A program made the translations under genes and the position numbers. From positions 1 through 22,012 of the forward strand of contig NZ_JASLGR010000004.1 of NCBI RefSeq assembly GCF_030150155.1: a stretch of DNA of 22,012 nt, read 5' to 3'. The stretch is from Nocardioides sp. Its GTDB lineage: Bacteria; Actinomycetota; Actinomycetes; Propionibacteriales; Nocardioidaceae. Position 1 is the first letter of the stretch. The number at the start of each line of letters is the position of its first letter. The notes under the pieces were generated by a model. The model worked only from the letters and a program-made list of their open reading frames with translations. It had not been told where the DNA came from and did not search any database. Below are positions 16,195 through 22,012 of this stretch, piece after piece.

Positions 16195-16216
16195 CGCCTC
16201 AACTCATCGCCTCAGC
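16191..16216. repeat. 13-bp tandem duplication at a gene junction
   Basis: TCATCGCCTCAAC (16191-16203) is followed directly by TCATCGCCTCAGC (16204-16216), a 12/13 match. On the minus strand each copy carries GAGGCGATGA. The downstream copy supplies the EcfT ATG, while the upstream ATG opens a two-codon frame (ATG AGT TGA). The upstream copy also holds the stop of the preceding gene. Confidence 0.85.
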
Positions 16217-17075
16217 GGGCCCGCCGACGGACGAGGGTGACGCCGACGATCGCTCCGACCAGGACGAGGAGCACGATCGGCGGCACCCAGCCGGGCAGCG
16301 AGGAGCCGTCGTCAGTACTGGCCGAGCGCTGCGCCAGGGTCGCCTCCACCGTCGCCGGGTCCGGCACGGCGGTGCCGGTCGGGGTGGCCGAGGCGCCCGC
16401 CGACGGCGTGCTGCTGGTGCTCGTAGTGCTGCTGGGCGAGCCGGACGCGGACCCGCTCGCAGTGGCGGTCGGCGAGGTCGTGGCGCTCGCCGAGGCGCTG
16501 GGGGTCGCGGCCCGGGTCGGGGTGGCCGACCTGGTCGCCTTCGGCTTCGTGGTGGCGTGCTTGGTCGGCTTCGCGGTGGCGGCCGGCTTCGCACCGGTGG
16601 TGGGCGCGGTGGTGCCCGCCGCGACCGGACTGGCAGCGGCGACGCCCGGGGCGGTCTGGCTGGTGGTGCCCTGCCAGACCAGGGCGACCGAGTCACCCGG
16701 CTTGACCCGCAGCGAGTCGATCCCGACCGTGGCCGCGGCCCAGGAGCCGCCCTGCCGGGCGACGAAGATGTACCAGTGGTCCTTGGTCCGGCCCCAGCAC
16801 TCCTCCCCTGCCGCCGGGACCGCGTTGACCTGGCAGACCGTGTCGGGTCCGCCGGGACCGGCGGTCAGGGTGTTGCCCGCGCTGGTGAACGCAACCCGGG
16901 CGATGGTGCCGGTACCGCAGCCCTGCGCGACGCCGCCGAGGGTGCCGTAGTCGACCACGACGTTCACCCCGGTGCTCGTGGTGCAGTACGCCGCGTGGGC
17001 CGGAGCGGCGCCGAGCACGGCCAGGCCGGTGGCCCCGACGATGCTGAGCATCGCCGAGGCCACCGCGATCCGCAT
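16212..17075 (-). CDS. Membrane-tethered DUF4430 (transcobalamin C-terminal-like) protein, putative corrinoid binder
   Basis: This 287-residue protein has a signal peptide (1-28, ending GAAPAHA) and one compact domain (about 30-135). A Pro/Ala/Thr/Ser/Lys-rich linker (about 136-255) and a C-terminal membrane helix (about 262-281) with an RRRAR tail follow. The domain has the DUF4430 pattern: VNVVVDYG, later HWYIFVARQGGSW, then LRVKPGDSVALVWQ. Four cysteines (31, 53, 81, 93) could form two disulfides. In animals this fold (PF14478) is the C-terminal domain of transcobalamin and intrinsic factor. ATG 17075 is preferred for its typical signal peptide. TTG 17117, overlapping the preceding stop (TTGA), would add 14 residues. 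No LPXTG sortase motif is present. Cobalamin binding is inference. Confidence 0.82.
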   Translation of the reverse strand: MRIAVASAMLSIVGATGLAVLGAAPAHAAYCTTSTGVNVVVDYGTLGGVAQGCGTGTIARVAFTSAGNTLTAGPGGPDTVCQVNAVPAAGEECWGRTKDHWYIFVARQGGSWAAATVGIDSLRVKPGDSVALVWQGTTSQTAPGVAAASPVAAGTTAPTTGAKPAATAKPTKHATTKPKATRSATPTRAATPSASASATTSPTATASGSASGSPSSTTSTSSTPSAGASATPTGTAVPDPATVEATLAQRSASTDDGSSLPGWVPPIVLLVLVGAIVGVTLVRRRAR

Positions 17076-17113
17076 CGTCCGGACGGTACGGCTCGTGCGA
17101 GCGAGGAGCTGGA

Positions 17114-18772
17114 TCAACGGGTGACCTTGATCTTGGTGCTGCCCACCCGGTTGGCGAACTGGCCGACCACGCTGAGCTTCTTGGTGCCTGCCGAGGTCTT
17201 CTTGGCGACCTTGACCTTGATCACGGCCTTGCCGGAGCTGGTCGCCGTTGCGGTGCCGATCTTCTTGCCGGCCAGCTTGAGGGTGACCTTCTCCCCCGCC
17301 GCGAGCCGCTTGATCGTGACGGTGATCTTCGTGCCGCGCTTCACCTTGGAGGTCGACGTGACCTTGAGGGTCGCCGCGCCGAGGACCTTGAGCTTGGCAG
17401 TGGTGGTGCCACCGACCGTGCTCAGCGTCAGCGTGCGGGTCGCCGTGCCGGCCGGAGCGGTCACCGTGAGGGCACCGTTCGCAGAGACCTTGACCGCGGC
17501 CTTCGCACCCGTGACACACGCCTGCTGAGCCGATCGGAGGCCGGCGACCGTCACCCTGGTGGCGCGGCCGGCGGCGACGTACGCCGTGGTGGTGGTGAGC
17601 TTGGGAGCAGTAGCCGGGAGGTACGCCAGCGCAGCGACCGACTGACCGGAGGAACGCAGCCACTGGCCACGGCTGACATCGTCAATCCCGTAGGTGCCGC
17701 CGTCTGCCAACGCCTCGTCGTCGTAAGCGATCGCACCGATGTCGGCCTTCAACTTCGCCGACGTGCAGACACCGATGCCCTGAACCTGATGCGCGGCGAT
17801 CCAGGTCGCGGCCTGCGCTGCGTCGGCCGAACGCCCAGCCAGACCCAACGCCCATCCGGCAAGGCCGGTGTCGTTGGCGTTTGCAACGAAGGTGCCCCCT
17901 GCCCCAAAGGAACCGTTGTCGGCCTGCGCGGTGGCCAGCCACGAGGCAGCCTTCGCGATCGCATTGGTGACTGCCGTTTCCTGGGCACCGGCCTTGGCCT
18001 TCAGCCCGACCAACTGAACAACAGCTGTTGCCGTACCGCCGACGCTCGGCGCCGCGGTACCGGCATCGCAGGTTGCGGCCGAACCGCTCGCCGCCAGTCC
18101 CTCGGCGAACCAGCCGTCACTGCACTGCTGAGCGAGCAGGTACGTCAGGGCGGCACTGCCTTCAGAGCTGGACGCGTTGATCAGCGCCCGAGCAGCGAAG
18201 GCCTGGCCGAAGATGTTCTCGTAGTTGCTGCCGGCGTCGGCCACCCCGTCACGGGTGGCGCCGTCGGAGATCCGGCCGGCGGCGTCGGTGACGCCCTCCA
18301 GGTCACTGACCAGGGCGGGCAGGACGGCGGCCGCAGGTGCCGCCACCTGTAGGCCGACCACCTTCTTCGCCAGAGCGTTCGATGCGGTCGACTCGATCGT
18401 CGCCGGGTGGTCAGGGTCGGTCCAGGTGTCGGTGTATGACGAGTGCGCCCCATAGGACGTGGCGCCCGCAACCCCAGTGCCGATCGTGGCGATCGTGGAG
18501 GTCTGAGTACCGAGCGCCTGGAGGACCATCGCCGTATCGATGCTCAGACCAGTATCCGCATAGGTGCTGCCGTACGACTGGTATGTCAACAGACCGCTAG
18601 CGCTCACCTGGCTGGCAAGCCACGCCGCAGCGGCCTGAGCCTCCGGTACCGGGACCGGCGTCGACGCGGGAGCCGCCGTGGCCGGGGTCAGGGTGCTGAC
18701 GGCGAGTGCGCTTCCGAGGAGAGCCGCGCCAGTCAAGGCGGCGGCACTGCGCCGCGCAACGATCTTCTTCAT
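17114..18772 (-). CDS. Secreted alpha/alpha-toroid (prenyltransferase-repeat) protein, putative corrinoid binder
   Basis: This 552-residue secreted protein starts with a Sec signal peptide (1-34, ending TPATAA). Residues about 45-380 form a helical-repeat domain of the terpene-cyclase/prenyltransferase toroid type. Repeat signatures include YLLAQQCSDGWFAEG, WLATAQADNGSFGAGG, NDTGLAGWALGLAG and GQWLRSSGQSVAALAYL. The C-terminal part (about 390-552) is Lys/Thr/Val-rich and reads as one or more Ig-like beta domains (LKVTSTSKVKRGTKITVTIK, GQFANRVGSTKIKV). The N-terminal domain of transcobalamin/intrinsic factor has the same toroid superfamily fold. The ATG at 18772 has a GGGAAGGA ribosome-binding site and directly follows a cobalamin riboswitch. 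A longer in-frame start would run through the riboswitch leader and lack a signal peptide. Confidence 0.85.
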   Translation of the reverse strand: MKKIVARRSAAALTGAALLGSALAVSTLTPATAAPASTPVPVPEAQAAAAWLASQVSASGLLTYQSYGSTYADTGLSIDTAMVLQALGTQTSTIATIGTGVAGATSYGAHSSYTDTWTDPDHPATIESTASNALAKKVVGLQVAAPAAAVLPALVSDLEGVTDAAGRISDGATRDGVADAGSNYENIFGQAFAARALINASSSEGSAALTYLLAQQCSDGWFAEGLAASGSAATCDAGTAAPSVGGTATAVVQLVGLKAKAGAQETAVTNAIAKAASWLATAQADNGSFGAGGTFVANANDTGLAGWALGLAGRSADAAQAATWIAAHQVQGIGVCTSAKLKADIGAIAYDDEALADGGTYGIDDVSRGQWLRSSGQSVAALAYLPATAPKLTTTTAYVAAGRATRVTVAGLRSAQQACVTGAKAAVKVSANGALTVTAPAGTATRTLTLSTVGGTTTAKLKVLGAATLKVTSTSKVKRGTKITVTIKRLAAGEKVTLKLAGKKIGTATATSSGKAVIKVKVAKKTSAGTKKLSVVGQFANRVGSTKIKVTR

Positions 18773-18775
18773 GGT

Positions 18776-18815
18776 GTCCTTCCCGCTGCAACAGCGGGGC
18801 CTCACCTGCGAGGAC
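18776..18815 (-). promoter_or_regulatory. Riboswitch expression platform around the ribosome-binding site
   Basis: On the minus strand a perfect hairpin, CCCGCTG-TTG-CAGCGGG (18798-18782), shares its last three G residues with the GGGAAGGA ribosome-binding site (18784-18777). In addition GTCCT (18815-18811) is complementary to AGGAC (18780-18776) and could extend the fold to hide the site. There is no T-tract, so control is more likely at translation initiation than by termination. The pairings are seen; the switching is inference. Confidence 0.55.
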
Positions 18816-18853
18816 GCCCACCGTTTTTCCGCGACAGCGTGGTTGTCAGGTCG

Positions 18854-18939
18854 CTCCACGGCAGGTATTCCGGCTGTGACGGTTGCGGGTCAGCGTCGAA
18901 GTTGCATCGACTTCCCCCACACGCGGGCGAGATGTGGAA
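18854..18939 (-). promoter_or_regulatory. Cobalamin riboswitch (compact)
   Basis: Read on the minus strand, this 86-nt stretch has the cobalamin aptamer landmarks in order. GGGGAAG (18917-18911) precedes a GTCGA/TCGAC stem. Next comes the highly conserved GCTGACCCGCAACCGT (18894-18879), then the B12-box-like AGCCGGAATACCTGCC (18875-18860). A closing helix P1 can form between TTCCAC (18939-18934) and GTGGAG (18859-18854). The spacing between the two conserved boxes is very short (3 nt), so it is a compact variant lacking the large P6 extension. It lies in the 5' leader of the putative B12 uptake operon, which is the expected place for corrinoid-responsive repression. Confidence 0.88.
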
Positions 18940-18950
18940 TTAACCCGCTG

Positions 18951-18979
18951 AACATACCCCAGCGGCACCCTGGTGCCAT
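18951..18979 (-). promoter_or_regulatory. Promoter of the riboswitch-controlled operon
   Basis: TATGTT on the minus strand (18956-18951) fits TANNNT, with a weak ATGGCA (18979-18974) 17 nt upstream. Transcription would begin near the GGG at 18946-18944, a few bases before aptamer helix P1. The -35 position overlaps the start codon of the divergent deaminase gene. Confidence 0.5.
18964..18977. repeat. Inverted repeat between divergent promoters
   Basis: GGCACC-CT-GGTGCC is a perfect 6-bp inverted repeat with a 2-nt centre, ending on the base before the deaminase ATG. It lies between the -10 and putative -35 of the riboswitch operon. It could be an operator or, in RNA, a hairpin if the deaminase mRNA starts upstream. 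Confidence 0.6.
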
Positions 18980-19601
18980 GATCGATCGCGCCAACCCCCT
19001 CACCGCCCGCCGCCTGCTCGAGGTGATCGAGTCCGACATCGTTCCGCTGACCCGTCGCGGGGTCGCGGCCGGCAACAAGCTCTTCGGTGCGGCGCTGCTG
19101 CACCGCGACTCCCTCGACCTGATCGTGGCCGAGACGAACAACGAGATCGAGAACCCGCTATGGCACGGCGAGATCCATGCGATGAAGCGGTTCTTCGAGC
19201 TCCCCGCCGCCGCCCGTCCTGCGCCGAGCGAGGTCCTCATGATCGCGACCCACGAGCCCTGCTCGCTGTGCCTGTCCGGGATCGCCTGGAGCGGGATCGG
19301 CGAGGTGGTCTACCTGTTCAGCCACGCCGACTCCGCCGACTCGTTCGCGATCCCCTACGACATCGCCATCCTGCAGGGCGTGTACGCCGTCCCCGACCCG
19401 GACCGCTCCGCCCCCGCGCCGGGCCGGGACCTCTACAACAGGAGCAACCCCTACTTCACCTCCCACGACCTCGCCGCCGCGGTGCGGGGGCTGGGCGATC
19501 AGGACCTCGACGCCCGGGTGGCGCGCCTGGTGACGACGTACGACGGGCTGAGCGCGACGTACCAGCAGCACAAGGGTCAGGGGGCGATCGCCCACGCGTG
19601 A
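18978..19601 (+). CDS. CMP/dCMP-type zinc-dependent nucleoside deaminase family protein
   Basis: The 207-residue protein has the cytidine/deoxycytidylate deaminase fold motifs. They are zinc ligand His63 and proton-shuttle Glu65 in WHGEIHAMKR (HGE instead of the commoner HAE), and zinc ligands Cys95 and Cys98 in EPCSLCLSGIAW. These deaminases hydrolyse an amino group on a cytosine, guanine or adenine-type base. The substrate is not clear here, and the C-terminal part (DRSAPAPGRDLYNRSNPYFT) is not one I recognise. There is no Shine-Dalgarno; a CACCCT hexamer 6 nt before ATG 18978 may be a -10 box for a leaderless mRNA. It diverges from the cobalamin operon. Confidence 0.85.
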   Translation: MIDRANPLTARRLLEVIESDIVPLTRRGVAAGNKLFGAALLHRDSLDLIVAETNNEIENPLWHGEIHAMKRFFELPAAARPAPSEVLMIATHEPCSLCLSGIAWSGIGEVVYLFSHADSADSFAIPYDIAILQGVYAVPDPDRSAPAPGRDLYNRSNPYFTSHDLAAAVRGLGDQDLDARVARLVTTYDGLSATYQQHKGQGAIAHA

Positions 19602-19636
19602 CACCCACGCGCCCCGACCAGGACACCTCGCCGTGA

Positions 19637-19642
19637 CATAGT
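19637..19642 (+). promoter_or_regulatory. Possible -10 box for the secreted-protein gene
   Basis: CATAGT resembles TATAGT and lies about 37 nt before the ATG at 19679, leaving room for an untranslated leader with a GGAG ribosome-binding site (19671-19674). No clear -35 box is visible. Confidence 0.3.
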
Positions 19643-19678
19643 GCCCAGGACCTTTGTCACTCCGGAGCACGGAGTCAC

Positions 19679-20439
19679 ATGAACATCCTCACCTCGGCGC
19701 GCCGTCACGGGCGCACCAGGACCATCGCGGCGCTGGCCTCGACGGCCGTCATCGCAGGAGGGCTCGGCGTCGTCGCGACGACGGTCGGGGCCTCCCCCGC
19801 CTCGGCGGCGATGCCGGCGGTCTGCAACACCAGCTTCGTCGGCGTCAACAGCGCCGGAGCGATCGTCAAGCGGAGGTACCAGGACGGCGTCTCCGAGGCC
19901 CACAACCTGAATCCCGGCCGTCTCGGGTCGTCCCGCGCGGCATGGTCGGGACCGGGACGGGCGGAAACGACTTCATCGGGGAGGGTTTCCTCGCCAACAG
20001 CCCCGCTGGCGTCATCTATGGCGTCGGGGTCAGCGCCAAGACAAGCTACAACGACGTCGTCATCACGAAGGTCGCCGTCAACAACACCTGGAGCTCGATC
20101 AAGTCCCTGTCCTGGGGCTCCGGTGGCGTCTACGGGCTGTCCGACACCGGCGGCTTCTACCGCTACCAGACCGACGGCGGCGCACCGTACGGCCGCGTCA
20201 CGATCGGCACCAGCGGCTGGACGCTGAACACCATCACCTGGGACCGCACCGGCGTCGTGCCCGGCACCACCCGCAAGGCCGACATCTTCGTGGCCACCTC
20301 CAAGGCCGGGGCGCTGATCGAGTACACGATCCCGCTCGACAAGCCCGCCCGGTGGAGCAGCAAGATCCTGAAGGCCTCCACCTGGGGCAACTTCAAGGCC
20401 CTCACCGCGTCGGGCTGGACCGAGAAGATCTACAGCTGA
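19679..20439 (+). pseudogene. Secreted protein of unknown function, frameshifted
   Basis: The frame from ATG 19679 encodes a Sec signal peptide (STAVIAGGLGVVATTVGAS, ending ASPASAA) and the start of the mature protein (MPAVCNTSFVGVNSAGAIVK). Coding character switches frame within about 19905-19945. The second frame continues as VVPRGMVGTGTGGNDFIGEG and ends GWTEKIYS at 20439. The total is 761 nt, one base short of a whole frame, so adding one base would give about 253 residues. Repeated WSSIKSLSWGSGGVYGL / GRVTIGTSGWTLNTITW / WSSKILKASTWGNFKALT units suggest a beta-propeller or tachylectin-like fold, which is tentative. It is either a genuine null allele or a sequencing error. Confidence 0.7.
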
Positions 20440-20452
20440 GACACCGGTCCTC

Positions 20453-20509
20453 GAACGATCGATGGAGCGTGACCGTCAGTATCTGACGCTCACGCTCCAT
20501 CGATCGTTC
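20453..20509. terminator. Long hairpin, probable bidirectional terminator
   Basis: Two 27-nt arms (20453-20479 and 20483-20509) pair at 26 of 27 positions around a TAT loop; the one mismatch is C20473-C20489. The arms begin GAACGATCGATGGAGCGTGA. It stands between two converging genes (secreted protein and gatB), the expected place for a terminator working both ways. There is no T-tract, which is common in high-GC actinobacteria. Confidence 0.7.
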
Positions 20510-20512
20510 TCA

Positions 20513-20530
20513 GGTCTCGTCGCCGAGACC
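20513..20530. repeat. Second small hairpin between converging genes
   Basis: GGTCTCG (20513-20519) and CGAGACC (20524-20530) form a perfect 7-bp stem with a TCGC loop. It lies 3 nt after the long hairpin and 9 nt from the gatB stop, and may add to termination of gatB. Next to it CTCAG is repeated three times (20534-20548), the last copies overlapping the gatB stop. Confidence 0.55.
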
Positions 20531-20539
20531 CGACTCAGC

Positions 20540-22012
20540 TCAGCTCAGCTTCTCCATGATGATCTCGCGCACGCGGGCGGCGTCGGCCTGGCCGCCCATC
20601 GCCTTCATCACGGCACCGATCAGCGCACCGGCGGCACCGTGGTTGCCGCCACGGATCTTGTCCGCGACAGCGGGCTGCGCCTCGATCGCGGCGTCGACCG
20701 CTGCGGTCAGGGCACCGTCGTCGGAGACCACGGCCAGGCCGCGGGCAGCGACGATCTCGGCGGGCGTGCCCTCGCCGGCGTACAGGCCCTCGAAGACCTT
20801 GCGAGCCAGCTTGTCGTTGATCGTCTTGTCGTCGATGAGCTTCTGCACCTCGACGATCTGAGCCGGCGTGACGCCGACCTCGGCCAGCTCGACACCGGTG
20901 TCGTTGGCGCGACGGGCCAGCTCCGACATCCACCACTTGCGGGCGGCCTGCGGGGTGGTTCCGGCCTCGACGGTCTCGATGATCAGGTCGAGCGCCTCGG
21001 CAGCCAGGACGTCACGCATCTCCAGGTCGGAGAAGGCGTACTCCGCCTGGACCCGAGCCCGACGCTCGGCCGGGTTCTCCGGCAGGGTGCCGCGCAGCTC
21101 CTCGACCCACTCCCGGCTCGGGGCCACGGGCACCAGGTCCGGCTCGGGGAAGTAGCGGTAGTCCTCGGCGTCGGACTTCTCCCGGCCCGACGACGTGGAG
21201 CCGTCCTCCTCGTGGAAGTGACGCGTCTCCTGGAGCACCGAGCCCCCGGCGAGCAGGATGCCGGCGTGGCGCGACATCTCGTAGCGCACTGCCCGCTCGA
21301 CCGAGCGCAGCGAGTTGACGTTCTTCGTCTCCGACCGGGTGCCGAGCTTGGTCTCGCCCTTGGGGGCCAGCGACAGGTTCACGTCGCAGCGCATCGAGCC
21401 CTGGTCCATCCGGACGTCGGAGACGGCCAGCGCCTTGATCAGGTCGCGCAGCGCCGAGACGTAGGCCTTGGCCACCAGCGGCGCCTTCTCCCCCGCGCCG
21501 AGGATCGGCTTGGTGACGATCTCAATCAGGGGGATGCCGGCCCGGTTGTAGTCGATCAGGGAGTAGTCGGCACCCTGGATGCGGCCGGTCGCGCCACCCA
21601 CGTGGGTGGCCTTGCCGGTGTCCTCCTCCATGTGGGCCCGCTCGATCTCGATGCGGAAGATCTCGGGCTCGCCGACGCCCTCGCTGATGTCGACGTCCAG
21701 GTAGCCCTCGAACGCGATCGGCTCGTCGTACTGGGAGGTCTGGAAGTTCTTCGGCATGTCGGGGTAGAAGTAGTTCTTCCGCGCGAACCGGCACCAGGAC
21801 GCGATCGAGCAGTTCAGCGCCAGCCCGATCTTGATCGCGTACTCGATCGCCCGCTCGTTCACCACGGGCAGCGAGCCGGGCAGGCCGAGGCAGACCGGGC
21901 AGGTGTGCGTGTTCGGCTCCGCGCCGAACGTCGTGATGCAGCCGCAGAACATCTTGGTCACGGTGCCCAGCTCGACGTGCGTCTCGAGCCCGAAGACCGG
22001 CTGGTACTTCTG
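20540..22012 (-). CDS. gatB: Asp-tRNA(Asn)/Glu-tRNA(Gln) amidotransferase subunit B (5' end outside window)
   Basis: The window holds the last 490 residues of GatB, lacking only about ten at the N terminus by comparison with usual lengths near 500. GatB is the subunit of GatCAB that activates mischarged Glu-tRNA(Gln) or Asp-tRNA(Asn) for amidation. The visible part starts QKYQPVFGLETHVEL. It has the zinc-type cysteines in MFCGC and TCPVCLGLPGSLPVVN, the GRIQGADYSLIDYNRAGIPL signature and RMDQGSMRCDVNLS (here VRMDQGSMRCDVNLS). The C-terminal YqeY-like tRNA-binding domain includes VFEGLYAGEGTPAEIV and GNHGAAGALIGAVMKAMGGQ. No defect is visible. Confidence 0.97.
   Translation of the reverse strand, partial: QKYQPVFGLETHVELGTVTKMFCGCITTFGAEPNTHTCPVCLGLPGSLPVVNERAIEYAIKIGLALNCSIASWCRFARKNYFYPDMPKNFQTSQYDEPIAFEGYLDVDISEGVGEPEIFRIEIERAHMEEDTGKATHVGGATGRIQGADYSLIDYNRAGIPLIEIVTKPILGAGEKAPLVAKAYVSALRDLIKALAVSDVRMDQGSMRCDVNLSLAPKGETKLGTRSETKNVNSLRSVERAVRYEMSRHAGILLAGGSVLQETRHFHEEDGSTSSGREKSDAEDYRYFPEPDLVPVAPSREWVEELRGTLPENPAERRARVQAEYAFSDLEMRDVLAAEALDLIIETVEAGTTPQAARKWWMSELARRANDTGVELAEVGVTPAQIVEVQKLIDDKTINDKLARKVFEGLYAGEGTPAEIVAARGLAVVSDDGALTAAVDAAIEAQPAVADKIRGGNHGAAGALIGAVMKAMGGQADAARVREIIMEKLS

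Noticed and set aside
16212..16310. Sortase sorting signal at the C terminus of the DUF4430 protein (SLPGW before the helix)
   Set aside because: LPGW does not fit LPXTG, since the Thr-Gly is absent. The hydrophobic helix with a basic tail is better explained as a plain membrane anchor.
17114..18772. A squalene-hopene or terpene cyclase function for the toroid protein
   Set aside because: No DXDD-type catalytic motif was seen, the protein has a Sec signal peptide and Ig-like C-terminal part, and no isoprenoid genes are nearby.
17114..18859. A longer N terminus for the toroid protein (start at 18859)
   Set aside because: It would translate through the end of the riboswitch and its platform, lacks a ribosome-binding site and would bury the signal peptide. 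ATG 18772 has a good site and a normal signal peptide.

Overview
The window is very GC-rich. Its codons end almost always in G or C, its genes are packed with short or overlapping junctions, and several genes have a TANNNT -10 box 6-7 nt before the start codon, which suggests leaderless mRNAs. Together with the protein families this points to a high-GC actinobacterium, most like Nocardioides and relatives. That placement is inference, since there is no rRNA here. The region reads as ordinary chromosome; I see no transposase, phage gene, tRNA or CRISPR array.

Left part (1-7382): branched-chain amino acid synthesis. The ilvB-ilvN-ilvC operon runs leftward off the window edge. It is preceded by a 13-residue leader peptide (MRQDILVRSRRAL, with consecutive Ile-Leu-Val codons) and an intrinsic terminator, which is a classic attenuator layout. 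ilvD lies separately on the same strand and overlaps by 4 nt a gene for a membrane-anchored protein of unknown function. Between the two ilv loci are a divergent GNAT acetyltransferase and a zinc alcohol dehydrogenase.

Middle (7417-11575, plus strand): a HAD phosphatase/phosphoglucomutase is translationally coupled to a GH65 glycoside phosphorylase/hydrolase (disaccharide metabolism), followed by an EamA/RhtA-type exporter.

Right-centre (11563-18956, minus strand): the most interesting locus. A compact cobalamin riboswitch precedes five intact genes. They are a secreted alpha/alpha-toroid (prenyltransferase-repeat) protein, a membrane-tethered protein with a transcobalamin C-terminal-like (DUF4430) domain, EcfT, a fused double EcfA ATPase and an EcfS component. 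A frameshifted SPFH/band-7 gene follows. The two secreted proteins together resemble the two domains of animal intrinsic factor/transcobalamin, here on separate polypeptides. The proposed role is surface capture of vitamin B12 or a corrinoid and its import by the ECF transporter.

Right end (18978-22012): a divergent CMP/dCMP-type zinc deaminase, a secreted protein broken by a one-base frameshift, a long hairpin that probably terminates both converging transcripts, and gatB, whose 5' end lies beyond the window.
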